From contig UQGM01000002.1 in NCBI GenBank assembly GCA_900540535.1, forward strand, positions 1 to 64,000: DNA of 64,000 nt, written 5' to 3'. Of this stretch, positions 53,044 through 62,347 are shown in pieces; the first letter of the stretch is position 1; each line of letters opens with the position of its first letter. The DNA is from an uncultured Oscillospiraceae bacterium. Its GTDB lineage: Bacteria; Bacillota; Clostridia; Oscillospirales; Acutalibacteraceae. The notes below the pieces were generated by a model. It ran no database searches. It had not been told where the DNA came from and worked only from the letters and a program-made list of their open reading frames with translations. Made by a program: the position numbers and the translations under genes.

Positions 53044-54969
53044 TTGGCAGTAGAAAAAATGAAACTGGTGAAGGTTGTCGGCGTTCTGAGTCATCTTGAT
53101 GAGTTTCTTTCCGCAGCATGCGCAGAGGGATTCTTCCAGCCTGAACAGGCGACGCAATTTATTTCATCAAGTCTTGGATTTGAAGCACTTTCTGAAGAAA
53201 ATCCCTATTCGACTCTTCTTCAGAAAATTGAAGAGCTTGCTTCCGCTTCAGGATTTGAACTTAAATCCGTAAAAGTGGATCCGCATGACATGAATTTTTC
53301 TGAAGATTCTAAAGGTTACATTTACGATCTTGCAGATAAATTTGCTAAACTTAATGATGAACGCAAACAACTGGAAGAACAGCTGAAAACCTGTGAAGTG
53401 GCAATTGAACAGTATAGCCATTTTACCGGGCTTGATATGAACCTTGAAAAGATTCTTAATTGCGAATACATTAAATTCAGATTCGGTCACATGCCCAAGG
53501 AGTCAAAAATCAAACTGGCTGCTTATTCGGATGATGCAAGTTTACTGTTTGTTCCATGTTCATCGGATAAAACAGAGGAGTGGGGCGTATACTTTGCTCC
53601 AAAAGAAAAAATAGCAGAAGTCGACAGAATTTTTGCTAAACTTGCTTTTGAAAGACTGCGAATTCCGCTTGCAGTAGGTACTCCCGAAGAGATCATTGCG
53701 GCTATTAATGAAAACATTGAGATACTTCGCAGTGAGATAAAAGAGTGCGGAGAGAGAGCTTTGGAAAACTGGAATAAGGAAGAAAGCAAATGCAACCTTG
53801 TTTATTCTCAGCTTAAGTATCTATCATTACTGTTTGAACTGAGGAAATTTGCCGCTGTTTATTATGATGGATTTTTCAATCTTAACTGGTTTTTCTATAC
53901 CGGATGGATTCCGGAAAGCAAAACCGATGACTTTGAAAAATTAGTCAAAAAAATAGATACTCTTTCCTTTGAATCAGAAACAGTATCTTCTGAGAGCAAA
54001 GTTCAAGCACCGACAAAGCTCAAAAACAAACGAATATTCCGTCCGTTTGAGTATATCGTTGAGATGTTCGGTGTTCCGTCTTCCGATGACGTCGATGTAA
54101 CTTCTTTTGTTGCAATAACCTATACAGTTATGTTTGGACTCATGTTCGGTGACTTAGGTCAAGGTTTTGTGCTTGCCGTTGCCGGTTTTATCATGTGGAA
54201 ATTCATGCACATGGCAATGGGTAAAATCCTCGTTCCATGCGGAATATCGGCCATGGTTGCCGGAACAGTATACGGTTCATTCTTCGGATATGAACACGCT
54301 TTGGATCCACTTTATCACGCCCTTGGATTTGCCGAAAAGCCTGTGGACGTAATGGATTCGATCAATGGTATGCTTTTAATGGCAATAGGTATAGGAATCG
54401 TCTTGCTGGTATGCTCAATGCTTATATTCATGTATAAGAGCATAAAAAATAAACGGATTGGCGAAGCGTTGTTCAGTCAAAACGGACTTGCCGGAATTGT
54501 ACTGTACTTATGCGGAGTATGTTTCGTACTAGATTTTATGGGTGCAGAAAGTTTCCTTCCAAAGCCGGTGTTCATTGCTGGAATGCTTATTTCCATTTTA
54601 GTGATTTTCTTTAAAGAAATCCTTATCGGTCTTGTTGACAAGCATCCGGACTGGAAGCCTGAGAGTATAGGAGATTTCATACTCGAAAATGCTTTTGAAA
54701 TTTTTGAGTACATCCTTTCTTTCTTCAGCAATACCGTTTCTTTCCTGAGAATTTCAGCATTCGTGCTTGTTCACTCAGGTATGATGATGGCCGTTTTCGC
54801 AATAGCAAAGGACGGCAATATCATCGTTGTCATTCTCGGCAATATTCTCGTTATGTGTCTTGAAGCATTGTTCGTCTCAATTCAGGCAATGCGTCTTGAA
54901 TATTACGAACTGTTCAGCCGTTGTTATTCAGGTGAGGGCAGAGCCTTTGAACCTGTAAAAATAAACTAA
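53044..54969 (+). CDS. ntpI: V-type ATPase subunit I (membrane stator, a-like)
   Basis: 641 residues. The cytosolic N-terminal half (about 1-345) is coiled-coil-rich. The C-terminal half has about eight membrane helices, including TYTVMFGLMFGDLGQGFVL and the functional-Arg helix region near ISAFVLVHSGMMM. It conducts ions at the c-ring interface. The start is TTG at 53044 with TAGGGGG upstream, 19 bp after subunit C. Confidence 0.92.
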   Translation: MAVEKMKLVKVVGVLSHLDEFLSAACAEGFFQPEQATQFISSSLGFEALSEENPYSTLLQKIEELASASGFELKSVKVDPHDMNFSEDSKGYIYDLADKFAKLNDERKQLEEQLKTCEVAIEQYSHFTGLDMNLEKILNCEYIKFRFGHMPKESKIKLAAYSDDASLLFVPCSSDKTEEWGVYFAPKEKIAEVDRIFAKLAFERLRIPLAVGTPEEIIAAINENIEILRSEIKECGERALENWNKEESKCNLVYSQLKYLSLLFELRKFAAVYYDGFFNLNWFFYTGWIPESKTDDFEKLVKKIDTLSFESETVSSESKVQAPTKLKNKRIFRPFEYIVEMFGVPSSDDVDVTSFVAITYTVMFGLMFGDLGQGFVLAVAGFIMWKFMHMAMGKILVPCGISAMVAGTVYGSFFGYEHALDPLYHALGFAEKPVDVMDSINGMLLMAIGIGIVLLVCSMLIFMYKSIKNKRIGEALFSQNGLAGIVLYLCGVCFVLDFMGAESFLPKPVFIAGMLISILVIFFKEILIGLVDKHPDWKPESIGDFILENAFEIFEYILSFFSNTVSFLRISAFVLVHSGMMMAVFAIAKDGNIIVVILGNILVMCLEALFVSIQAMRLEYYELFSRCYSGEGRAFEPVKIN

Positions 54970-54998
54970 AAACTCTAACATAATCGGAGGTATTTAAA

Positions 54999-55481
54999 AT
55001 GTCTGCAATTATTTACACTATGATTATCATTCTTCCTATCGCTTTCCTTACTTTTTCAATTTACCGTATGTTCAAAAAGCAGTCCGAAGGCCAGGCTGTT
55101 AAAAAGTCCCTTAAATCACATTTTGCTGGACTTGCTGTTTTAGCTGTACTTATGGCTTGCCTCGCATTTACAGCTTCCGCTGCAAATGAAAACGACAAGG
55201 CTCCCGCTGATAACGCTACTGTTGCGACTCAGCAGGAAACAGAGAAGACCGCTCAGACTTCTCAGGATTCCGGTAAAGGTCTTGTTATGATCGCTGCCGG
55301 TCTCGCTATGGGTCTTTCAGGTATAGGCGGCGGTATCGCTGTTGCTGCCGGTGCTCCCGCAGCTATTGCTGCTACCAGTGAGAACCCCAAATCATTCGCT
55401 AAATCCATGATTTTCGTTGCTCTTGGTGAAGCTATTGCTATTTACGGTCTTGTTATCGCTATTATGATAATGAACAGCTAA
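54999..55481 (+). CDS. ntpK: V-type ATPase subunit K (c-ring proteolipid) with atypical N-terminal half
   Basis: 160 residues. Only the C-terminal half is a normal proteolipid hairpin: helix with GLSGIGGGIAVAAGAP (about 95-125) and helix with the ion-binding Glu144 (ALGEAIAIYG). The N-terminal half has two other helices (about 3-24, 42-62) joined by a basic loop, then an Ala/Thr/Gln-rich polar linker (about 63-92). The Enterococcus subunit instead has two proteolipid hairpins. I see no Gln/Thr set of the F-type Na+ site, so H+ is possible, but this is not decisive. GGAGG precedes the ATG. Confidence 0.88.
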   Translation: MSAIIYTMIIILPIAFLTFSIYRMFKKQSEGQAVKKSLKSHFAGLAVLAVLMACLAFTASAANENDKAPADNATVATQQETEKTAQTSQDSGKGLVMIAAGLAMGLSGIGGGIAVAAGAPAAIAATSENPKSFAKSMIFVALGEAIAIYGLVIAIMIMNS

Positions 55482-55510
55482 CTAAATCTTTAATTCACGG
55501 TGGTGATTCT

Positions 55511-55819
55511 ATGCGCTTTTTTCTTGTAAGTGACAATAAAGATACATTGGTGGGTATGCGCCTTGCCGGTATTCCGGGGGTAGTTGTGCATACTCCGGAA
55601 GATACACAGGCAGCTCTTGAAAAAGCTATTGAGGATGATAATATAGGAATTGTTCTTATAACTGAAAAACTTGTCAAGCTCTGTCCTGAACTTGTATCAC
55701 AGCTTAAAGAAAGCCATGAGAAACCGCTTCTTGTTGAAATTCCTGACCGTCATGGTTCCGGAAGAGGAAAAGACTCAATTACAAGATATGTAAGAGAGGC
55801 TATTGGAATAAAGATTTGA
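55511..55819 (+). CDS. ntpG: V-type ATPase subunit F
   Basis: 102 residues, Rossmann-like subunit of the central shaft (F in archaeal naming, NtpG in Enterococcus). Motifs are the N-terminal VSDNKDTLVGMRLAGIPG and C-terminal LVEIPDRHGSGRGKDSI. GGTGGTGA precedes the ATG. It lies 29 bp after subunit K. Confidence 0.9.
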   Translation: MRFFLVSDNKDTLVGMRLAGIPGVVVHTPEDTQAALEKAIEDDNIGIVLITEKLVKLCPELVSQLKESHEKPLLVEIPDRHGSGRGKDSITRYVREAIGIKI

Positions 55820-55829
55820 GGTGAAAGCT

Positions 55830-56429
55830 GTGCTTAATCATGAAGAAAGACTTAAAAGTTTTCTTGACTCAATTAACCGTGAAACTCAAGAAAATTACAA
55901 TAAAGTTTTAAGCGAAATTGAAGAGCTTAACAAAAAAGAGCTTTCTCAGGCTGAAGAGTATGCAGAAAAACAAGCTCATGATTTTTTGAATAAATCCATT
56001 GCAAACAGCAAATCTGATGCTAATAATAAAATTGCCGGAGAATTATCAGCAGGAAGAAAAAAATTAAGCGAACTGAGATCTAAAATAACCGCTGAAGTTT
56101 TTAACGATGCAAAAAAAGAATTAACTGCTTTTGCTGAAAGTAAAGATTATGATGCTTTCATCGAAAAAAGTGCTCAGGCGCTTTATGATTTGCTTGGTAA
56201 CGGAGCAAAAGTATATGTAAAAGAAAATGATATGAAACTTGCAGAATTAATATCAAAGGCTTTCAACAATGACTGCACCGTTTTAGCTGATAATGATATT
56301 GCAATCGGCGGTTTAAAGGCACAGAATGCTGATGGAACACTCATCGCAGATGACACTTTGGATACAAGACTCAGCCAGCAATATGAATGGTTCTTGTCCA
56401 GCTGCAATTTGAGTATAGAACTTCAATAA
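55830..56429 (+). CDS. ntpE: V-type ATPase subunit E (peripheral stalk)
   Basis: 199 residues. A long N-terminal coiled coil (about 1-100) followed by a small alpha/beta domain with the family segment DNDIAIGGLKAQNADGTLIADDTLDTRL. The start is probably GTG at 55830, because GAGGTG ends 6 bases before it; the GTG at 55821 is part of that site. It begins 10 bp after subunit F. Confidence 0.9.
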   Translation: MLNHEERLKSFLDSINRETQENYNKVLSEIEELNKKELSQAEEYAEKQAHDFLNKSIANSKSDANNKIAGELSAGRKKLSELRSKITAEVFNDAKKELTAFAESKDYDAFIEKSAQALYDLLGNGAKVYVKENDMKLAELISKAFNNDCTVLADNDIAIGGLKAQNADGTLIADDTLDTRLSQQYEWFLSSCNLSIELQ

Positions 56430-56441
56430 GGGGGTGTTTCT

Positions 56442-58196
56442 GTGTCAGAAAATTTTATTTATGGAATCAACGGACCTGTTGTTACTGTTAAGGGAAAAAC
56501 AGATCTACAGATGCTCGAAATGGTTTATGTAGGTGAGGCCGGACTTGTAGGCGAAGTTATTGGACTTGATGATAACGCTACTACAATCCAGGTTTATGAA
56601 GAAACAACAGGACTTAAACCCGGTGAAAAGGTTGTTTCCACCGGCGGACCAATGTGTGTAACTTTGGGACCTGGAATCATTACAAATATTTTTGACGGTA
56701 TTGAAAGACCTCTTGGTGCTTTGGAAGAGCATTTCGGTGCGTTTATCGGTAAGGGAACATCTGTTTCCTCTCTTGATACAGAGAAAGAATGGGATGTTAC
56801 TGTTACTGTTTCAGTAGGGGAGCATCTTAAAGGCGGAGATATTTACGCTACATGCCCCGAAACAGCAATTATAACTCATAAAGTCATGGTTCCTCCGGAG
56901 CTTGAAGGTGAAGTTATATTCTGCGCTGAAAACGGCAAATACCGCTTAAATGATACAATTATAAAAATCAAAGACGCAAAGGGTACGGAACATGACTTAA
57001 CTCTTTGTCAAAAGTGGCCTATCAGAACACCTCGTCCTGTAGCTAAAAGACTTCCGTCCAGTAAACCTCTTATTACAGGACAGAGAATTATAGATACCGT
57101 TTTCCCAATTGCAAAGGGTGGCGCAGCAGCTATACCCGGAGGATTCGGTACAGGCAAAACAATGACACAGCATCAGCTTGCAAAATGGTGCGATGCAGAT
57201 ATCATTATTTATGTTGGCTGCGGTGAGCGTGGCAATGAGATGACTCAGGCTCTTACAGAATTCGGTGAAATTATGGACCCGAAGTCAGGAAGACCTCTTA
57301 CTGACAGAACTGTTCTTATTGCAAACACATCCAACATGCCTGTTGCTGCCCGTGAAGCGTCTATATATACAGGTATCACTTTAGCTGAATATTACCGTGA
57401 TATGGGCTATCATACAGCTATAATGGCAGACTCAACTTCTCGTTGGGCGGAAGCTCTCCGTGAAATTTCAGGCCGTTTGGAAGAAATGCCCGCTGATGAA
57501 GGTTTCCCGGCATACCTGCCGTCACGTCTTGCAGAGTTCTATGAACGTGCCGGTTATGTTGAAACGTTAAACGATAAAGAAGGTTCAATTACAATTATCG
57601 GTGCTGTTTCTCCTCAGGGTTCTGACTTTTCTGAGCCTGTTACACAGAATACAAAGCGTTTTACACGTTGCTTCTGGGCTCTCGATAAGTCTTTAGCCTA
57701 TGCCAGACATTATCCGGCAATTAACTGGAACAACAGTTACAGTGAATATATCAGCGATTTGTCAAAATGGTATAACGAAAACATCGGCGAAGATTTCCTT
57801 AAATACCGTGAAGAGATTTGCTCAATTCTTCTTGATGAAAACTCTCTTATGGAAATAGTAAAGCTTATCGGTGCTGACGTGCTTCCTGACGATCAGAAGC
57901 TTGTCATTGAAATCGCACGTGTTGTAAGAGTCGGATTTTTACAGCAGAATGCTTTCCATGCTGATGATACATTTGTTTCCCTTGAAAAGCAGATGAAAAT
58001 GATGCAGGTAATTCTTCATCTCTATCATAAGTGCAAAAAGATTGTTGCAAAGCAGATTCCGATTTCAAAGATAATTCAGCTTGGTGTTTTCGACAAGCTT
58101 GTAAAAATGAAGTATGATATTCCCAACAATCGTCTTGATATGTTTGACGAATACATTACTGAAATTGACAATGCGCTGGCAGCTTACCTTAAGTAA
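56442..58196 (+). CDS. ntpA: V-type ATPase catalytic subunit A
   Basis: 584 residues. The catalytic ATP-binding subunit: beta-barrel, the V-type non-homologous insert (about 110-190), P-loop GGFGTGKT (about 233-240), Walker B region and the MADSTSRWAEALREISGRLEEMP block. The start is GTG at 56442 with AAGGGGGTG upstream. Subunit B follows after 23 bp. Confidence 0.97.
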   Translation: MSENFIYGINGPVVTVKGKTDLQMLEMVYVGEAGLVGEVIGLDDNATTIQVYEETTGLKPGEKVVSTGGPMCVTLGPGIITNIFDGIERPLGALEEHFGAFIGKGTSVSSLDTEKEWDVTVTVSVGEHLKGGDIYATCPETAIITHKVMVPPELEGEVIFCAENGKYRLNDTIIKIKDAKGTEHDLTLCQKWPIRTPRPVAKRLPSSKPLITGQRIIDTVFPIAKGGAAAIPGGFGTGKTMTQHQLAKWCDADIIIYVGCGERGNEMTQALTEFGEIMDPKSGRPLTDRTVLIANTSNMPVAAREASIYTGITLAEYYRDMGYHTAIMADSTSRWAEALREISGRLEEMPADEGFPAYLPSRLAEFYERAGYVETLNDKEGSITIIGAVSPQGSDFSEPVTQNTKRFTRCFWALDKSLAYARHYPAINWNNSYSEYISDLSKWYNENIGEDFLKYREEICSILLDENSLMEIVKLIGADVLPDDQKLVIEIARVVRVGFLQQNAFHADDTFVSLEKQMKMMQVILHLYHKCKKIVAKQIPISKIIQLGVFDKLVKMKYDIPNNRLDMFDEYITEIDNALAAYLK

Positions 58197-58219
58197 ATAG
58201 CGCAGGGGAGGCTGAAATT

Positions 58220-59584
58220 ATGATATTAGAGCATGTTGGGCTCAACAATATTAATGGCTCACTTATTGTTCTTGACGGCGTTAAAAACGCTGCTTATGAA
58301 GAAATGGTGGAGCTTAAACTTGACAACGGAACAAGCAGGGTAGGCCGAATTGTTAAAATAGACGGAGAAAGAGTAGTTATTCAGGTTTTTGAAGGTACAA
58401 AAGGTCTTTCAATGGTAAATACAAAAACTGTACTTACAGGAAAGCCTATGGAGATGAAACTTTCAAAGGATATCCTCGGCCGTGTTTTTGACGGACTTGG
58501 CCGCCCCATTGATGATATGGGTGATATTTATCCTGAATGCAGCCGTGATGTTAACGGTGCTCCTATTAACCCCATTTCCCGTGTTTATCCCAAAAACTAT
58601 ATCAATACCGGCATTTCTTCCATAGATGCTCTTGCTACACTTATTCGTGGACAGAAGCTTCCGATATTCTCTGGTTCTGGTATGAAGCACAACGAGCTTG
58701 CTGTTCAGATAGTAAGTCAGGCTTCGATTGCCGATGACGAGGATTTTGCTATCGTTTTCGCCGCTATGGGTGTTAAAAACGATGTTGCCGAATATTTCCG
58801 TAAATCCTTCGAAGAAGCAAACGTTATGGATAAGGTCGTAATGTTCCTTAACCTTGCCAATGACCCGATTATAGAGAGAATCATCACACCTCGATGCGCT
58901 CTTACAGCAGCTGAATATCTTGCATTTGAAAAGAATATGCATATTCTTGTTATTCTTACCGATATGACCTCATATGCTGAGGCTTTGCGTGAATTCAGCT
59001 CTTCAAAAGGTGAGATACCCGGAAGAAAGGGATTCCCTGGATATCTTTATTCTGATCTGGCTTCTCTTTATGAACGTGCAGGTATCGTTAAAGGCAAGGC
59101 AGGTTCTGTTACTCAGATACCGATTTTGACAATGCCCAATGATGATATTACACATCCTATTCCTGACCTTACAGGTTACATCACCGAAGGTCAGATAGTT
59201 CTTGACCGTGAACTCGACGCTACCGGAATTTATCCTCCTGTAAGCGTTCTTCCGTCACTTTCACGTCTTATGAAGGACGGTATCGGTGCAGGATATACCA
59301 GAGAAGACCACAGTGCACTCTCTAATCAGCTTTTTGCAACATATGCAAAGGTACAGGATGCAAAAGCTCTTGCATCAGTTATCGGTGAAGATGAGCTTTC
59401 TGTTTCAGATAAGCGTTTGATGACTTTCGGACGTGAGTTCGAAGAGCGTTTTCTTAATCAGGGCAACGAGAATCGTTCAATAGAAGAAACTCTTGACTTA
59501 GGCTGGGAACTGCTTTCCATGCTGCCTAGGGAAGAGCTTGACAGAGTTGATGAGGAAACTCTTAATAAGCATTATAAAGGCTGA
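58220..59584 (+). CDS. ntpB: V-type ATPase regulatory subunit B
   Basis: 454 residues. The non-catalytic partner of A: it lacks a Walker A motif (SGSGMKHNELA at that place) but has LVILTDMTSYAEALREFSSSKGEIPGRKG and the arginine-finger block PSLSRLMKDGIG. Normal length. GGGGAGG precedes the ATG. Subunit D follows after 33 bp. Confidence 0.97.
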   Translation: MILEHVGLNNINGSLIVLDGVKNAAYEEMVELKLDNGTSRVGRIVKIDGERVVIQVFEGTKGLSMVNTKTVLTGKPMEMKLSKDILGRVFDGLGRPIDDMGDIYPECSRDVNGAPINPISRVYPKNYINTGISSIDALATLIRGQKLPIFSGSGMKHNELAVQIVSQASIADDEDFAIVFAAMGVKNDVAEYFRKSFEEANVMDKVVMFLNLANDPIIERIITPRCALTAAEYLAFEKNMHILVILTDMTSYAEALREFSSSKGEIPGRKGFPGYLYSDLASLYERAGIVKGKAGSVTQIPILTMPNDDITHPIPDLTGYITEGQIVLDRELDATGIYPPVSVLPSLSRLMKDGIGAGYTREDHSALSNQLFATYAKVQDAKALASVIGEDELSVSDKRLMTFGREFEERFLNQGNENRSIEETLDLGWELLSMLPREELDRVDEETLNKHYKG

Positions 59585-59617
59585 TTGTATTTTAACCACA
59601 GAAAGGAGCGTTGAATT

Positions 59618-60232
59618 TTGGCAGTAAAAGTTTTTCCGACAAAGGCAAACCTCATGAATGCAAAAAAATCTCTTGAGCTTGCAAAACTCGGATATGACCT
59701 TATGGACAGAAAAAGAAATATTCTTATTCGAGAAATGATGTTGCTTATAGATAAAGCCGGAGAAGTTCAGCAGAAAATTGATTCAACGTATTCCCAGGCT
59801 TATGCGGCGCTTCAGAGAGCCAACATTACTTTAGGTATGTGTGAAGAGTTTTCAGGAGCAACTCCTATTGACGACGGATTAAAAATTGATTATAGAAGTG
59901 TAATGGGCGTTGAGCTTCCGACGGTACAACTGGAAGATTCAAAGTTAGATCTCAGATATGGCTGGAGCGACACAAACTCGCAGCTTGACGAAGCATATTT
60001 GAGGTTTGATGAGGTTAAAAAGCTGACTGCAAGATTGGCAGAAGTCGAAAGCAGCGTTTATAAACTTGCAAATGCTATAAAGAAAACTCAAAAACGAGCA
60101 AATGCGCTCAGTAATATAATCATTCCGCAATTTCAGGAAACAATAAAATATATAACTGAAGCTCTTGAAGAAAAAGAACGTGAAGATTTCTCTAGATTAA
60201 AAGTTATTAAAAAGCAAAAGGAGTCTGAATAA
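59618..60232 (+). CDS. ntpD: V-type ATPase subunit D (central shaft)
   Basis: 204 residues, a long antiparallel coiled coil with the conserved N-terminal PTKANLMNAKKSLELAKLG and C-terminal RRxNAL-like segment (TQKRANALSNIIIPQ). The start is TTG at 59618 after AAAGGAGCG. Last gene of the operon; a hairpin follows at 60267. Confidence 0.95.
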   Translation: MAVKVFPTKANLMNAKKSLELAKLGYDLMDRKRNILIREMMLLIDKAGEVQQKIDSTYSQAYAALQRANITLGMCEEFSGATPIDDGLKIDYRSVMGVELPTVQLEDSKLDLRYGWSDTNSQLDEAYLRFDEVKKLTARLAEVESSVYKLANAIKKTQKRANALSNIIIPQFQETIKYITEALEEKEREDFSRLKVIKKQKESE

Positions 60233-60266
60233 TTTTCTTCCGCATATACAAGACAATGCAACTTTT

Positions 60267-60303
60267 AATACACCTGCTTATTTAAAATATAGGTAGGTGT
60301 ATT
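60267..60303 (+). terminator. Hairpin after the V-ATPase operon
   Basis: A perfect 9-bp stem AATACACCT/AGGTGTATT with a 19-nt loop, followed by GCTATATAAT, so without a clear T-run. Confidence 0.5.
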
Positions 60304-60319
60304 GCTATATAATAAACAC

Positions 60320-60349
60320 TTGACTTTTGTAAGCGTATTGATTTATATT
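60320..60349 (+). promoter_or_regulatory. Promoter of the DUF2726 gene
   Basis: TTGACT (60320-60325), 18 bp, TATATT (60344-60349), about 40 nt before the start codon. Confidence 0.5.
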
Positions 60350-60390
60350 TAAGTTGTATACTTTAAGTAATGTACTATGGGGTGAAAATT

Positions 60391-61185
60391 ATGACATGGT
60401 TTCTTATAGGAATATGCGTTTTATTAATAGTAGCGATTATTATTCAAAAAGTTAAAATAAACGATAAAGAAAAAGAGTTAGAGAAAATTAGCGATGAGAT
60501 AAATAAAGATATAAACGAAAATATTGCTTTCAATCAATATTACAGAAAGAACTTAATGACAAAAAACGAATGGTCTTTTTATAAATCACTGAAACCAATA
60601 GCTGATAAACTTAATTACAGTATTCTTGCAAAAGTTCGTGTTGCAGATTTAATTGGCATAAAAAATGGTGTAACTAATAGCGAATGGCATATTGCATTTA
60701 ACAAAATAAGCAGAAAACATATAGATTTTATATTATGCAAACCTGAAAATTTATATCCTATGTTACTTATTGAACTTGATGACAATTCACACAATGAGGA
60801 AAAGCAAAAACAACGTGATGAATTTATTGAAAAATTATATAAAAATACTGGCTATAAACTTTTAAGAGTAACAAGTGCGTCAGGAATTGAAGAAAAAAAT
60901 AAAAAAAGCATTAGAGGAATAAAAAAACAATTAAGGCCGTATGACACAGAAATGCCACACGCCTTAAAAAATTATATTCTTTTAAGGATTGGCAAGGGGC
61001 AAGCGGTTGTTTTTTTGCTTCGCAAAAACTTCACCGTCAAGCCTGACTTACTGCCAAGGGGAATTAGAGCGAACTATACAAAATTAATATTTTGTATAGT
61101 TGAGTGGATAGAAAAAACGTTTTTGTTAATTCGATTCTTGTGCATCAATATTTATAGTTCTTTTGTATTTTTATTTTGCCTGTAA
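60391..61185 (+). CDS. DUF2726 protein with N-terminal membrane helix and unusual tail
   Basis: 264 residues from the ATG at 60391, which has GGGGTG 6 bases upstream (an in-frame ATG at 60370 precedes that site). Membrane helix (about 2-20), charged coiled linker, then DUF2726 (about 50-185): LMTKNEWSFYKSL, ILAKVRVADL, RKHIDFILC, MLLIELDDNSHN and YKLLRV. This resembles nuclease-related folds: the D-F-x-L / E-L-D-D-x-S-H spacing recalls a restriction-endonuclease-like core, which is inference. The last ~75 residues are Arg/aromatic-rich, fit no domain and are encoded in DNA full of inverted repeats. The original stop may have been lost. Markedly AT-rich. Confidence 0.65.
   Translation: MTWFLIGICVLLIVAIIIQKVKINDKEKELEKISDEINKDINENIAFNQYYRKNLMTKNEWSFYKSLKPIADKLNYSILAKVRVADLIGIKNGVTNSEWHIAFNKISRKHIDFILCKPENLYPMLLIELDDNSHNEEKQKQRDEFIEKLYKNTGYKLLRVTSASGIEEKNKKSIRGIKKQLRPYDTEMPHALKNYILLRIGKGQAVVFLLRKNFTVKPDLLPRGIRANYTKLIFCIVEWIEKTFLLIRFLCINIYSSFVFLFCL
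61072..61101. repeat. Perfect 13-bp inverted repeat in a repeat-rich segment
   Basis: AACTATACAAAAT, 4-bp spacer, ATTTTGTATAGTT. Nearby in 60920-61060 are three more small inverted repeats: TTAAGGC/GCCTTAA, CCTTAAAA/TTTTAAGG and a TTTTTGC-TTC-GCAAAAA hairpin. They lie inside the 3' part of the DUF2726 reading frame. Confidence 0.6.
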
Positions 61186-61366
61186 ATCAGCCATTATAAA
61201 TATTTTCTGTAATCGAATTAGTTATCATCCACTGAATCAATTTTAAGTTTAATTTTTCTTGTCAAACGCTTTTTCATCCCATCATATTTCTTATTGTATT
61301 AATTTTTTTGATTTCTATAATTTTTATTTTTATATTCTCAAATTTATTTGATTGGCTGGTTTTATT

Positions 61367-62347
61367 ATGAAGACAGACTTTTTATTTGAATTGCCGCCTG
61401 TTGTTATCCAATACGTAAACTACTTAAGCGGTGTTAAAAACAAATCGGAATTGACTATAACTGAATATGCTACTGACTTAAGAACCTTTTTTAGATTTAT
61501 CAAACTTAATTACGGATTGGTTCCCAGGGATACTGACATCGAACAGATATCTATTAAAGATATTGACGAAAACTTTGTTAAAAAAATCACATTGAACGAC
61601 GCTTACGCTTTTCTGTCATACTGTAACTTGGAAAGAAATAATTCAGCAGTTACCAGAGCTCGTAAAGTTTCTTCTCTTAAAGGCTTTTTCAGATTTTGTA
61701 CAGTTCAGCTTGGATTTTTTACCGACAGTCCGATGCGTGAACTTGATGTTCCAAAAATCAAAAAATCTCTTCCAAAATATTTAACTTTGGACCAAAGCAT
61801 TACTTTGCTTAACAGCGTAGATGGAAAATATAAGGAGCGTGATTATTGTATTTTAACTCTTTTCCTCAACTGCGGTTTACGATTATCTGAGCTTGTCAGT
61901 CTTAATTGCTCTGATATAAAGAGTAATGGAACTATGGTCGTCACAGGTAAAGGCAACAAGGAACGTACTATTTATCTCAATGATGCCTGCAAAGAAGCTA
62001 TAAAAAACTATTTGAGAGTACGTCCAGTTGATGGAGTTAAAGATAAAGATGCATTATTTATTAGCAGATTAAATAAAAGAATAGGTCGCCAGGCAGTGCA
62101 GCTGCTTGTCAATAATCTCCTTGAAAAATGTGGTTTAAAGGATCAGGGAATTTCCGTGCACAAATTGCGCCATACTGCAGCTACATTAATGTATCAATAT
62201 GGACATGTGGACATTGTACTTCTGAAGGAGATTCTTGGACATGAAAGCCTGAGCACAACTGACATTTACACTCATGTTGTCAATGACCAGTTAAAAGATG
62301 CTGTTGCCGCTAACCCTTTATCAAAGCAAAAACCGCCTAAAAATTGA
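61367..62347 (+). CDS. Tyrosine recombinase, XerC/XerD-like
   Basis: 326 residues from the ATG at 61367; a TTG five codons upstream is possible and no good Shine-Dalgarno is seen for either. N-terminal SAM-like DNA-binding domain (about 10-110), then the catalytic domain with Arg172 (CGLRLSEL), Lys195 (TGKGNKER), His265/Arg268 (HKLRHTAAT), His292 (LGHESLSTT) and Tyr301 (IYTH). All catalytic residues are intact. The closeness to spoIIM recalls Bacillus, where xerD is near spoIIM, so a host chromosome-dimer recombinase is more likely than a phage integrase. Its 3' end overlaps spoIIM by 11 bp, tail to tail. Confidence 0.85.
   Translation: MKTDFLFELPPVVIQYVNYLSGVKNKSELTITEYATDLRTFFRFIKLNYGLVPRDTDIEQISIKDIDENFVKKITLNDAYAFLSYCNLERNNSAVTRARKVSSLKGFFRFCTVQLGFFTDSPMRELDVPKIKKSLPKYLTLDQSITLLNSVDGKYKERDYCILTLFLNCGLRLSELVSLNCSDIKSNGTMVVTGKGNKERTIYLNDACKEAIKNYLRVRPVDGVKDKDALFISRLNKRIGRQAVQLLVNNLLEKCGLKDQGISVHKLRHTAATLMYQYGHVDIVLLKEILGHESLSTTDIYTHVVNDQLKDAVAANPLSKQKPPKN

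Noticed and set aside
61186..61366. A dif site upstream of the recombinase
   Set aside because: I looked for a 28-bp pair of Xer half-sites and found none in this AT-rich gap.
61367..62347. Prophage or integrative element signalled by the tyrosine recombinase
   Set aside because: No phage, relaxase, excisionase or cargo genes and no att-like direct repeats are nearby; the neighbours are spoIIM and the V-ATPase operon, which fits a host Xer protein.
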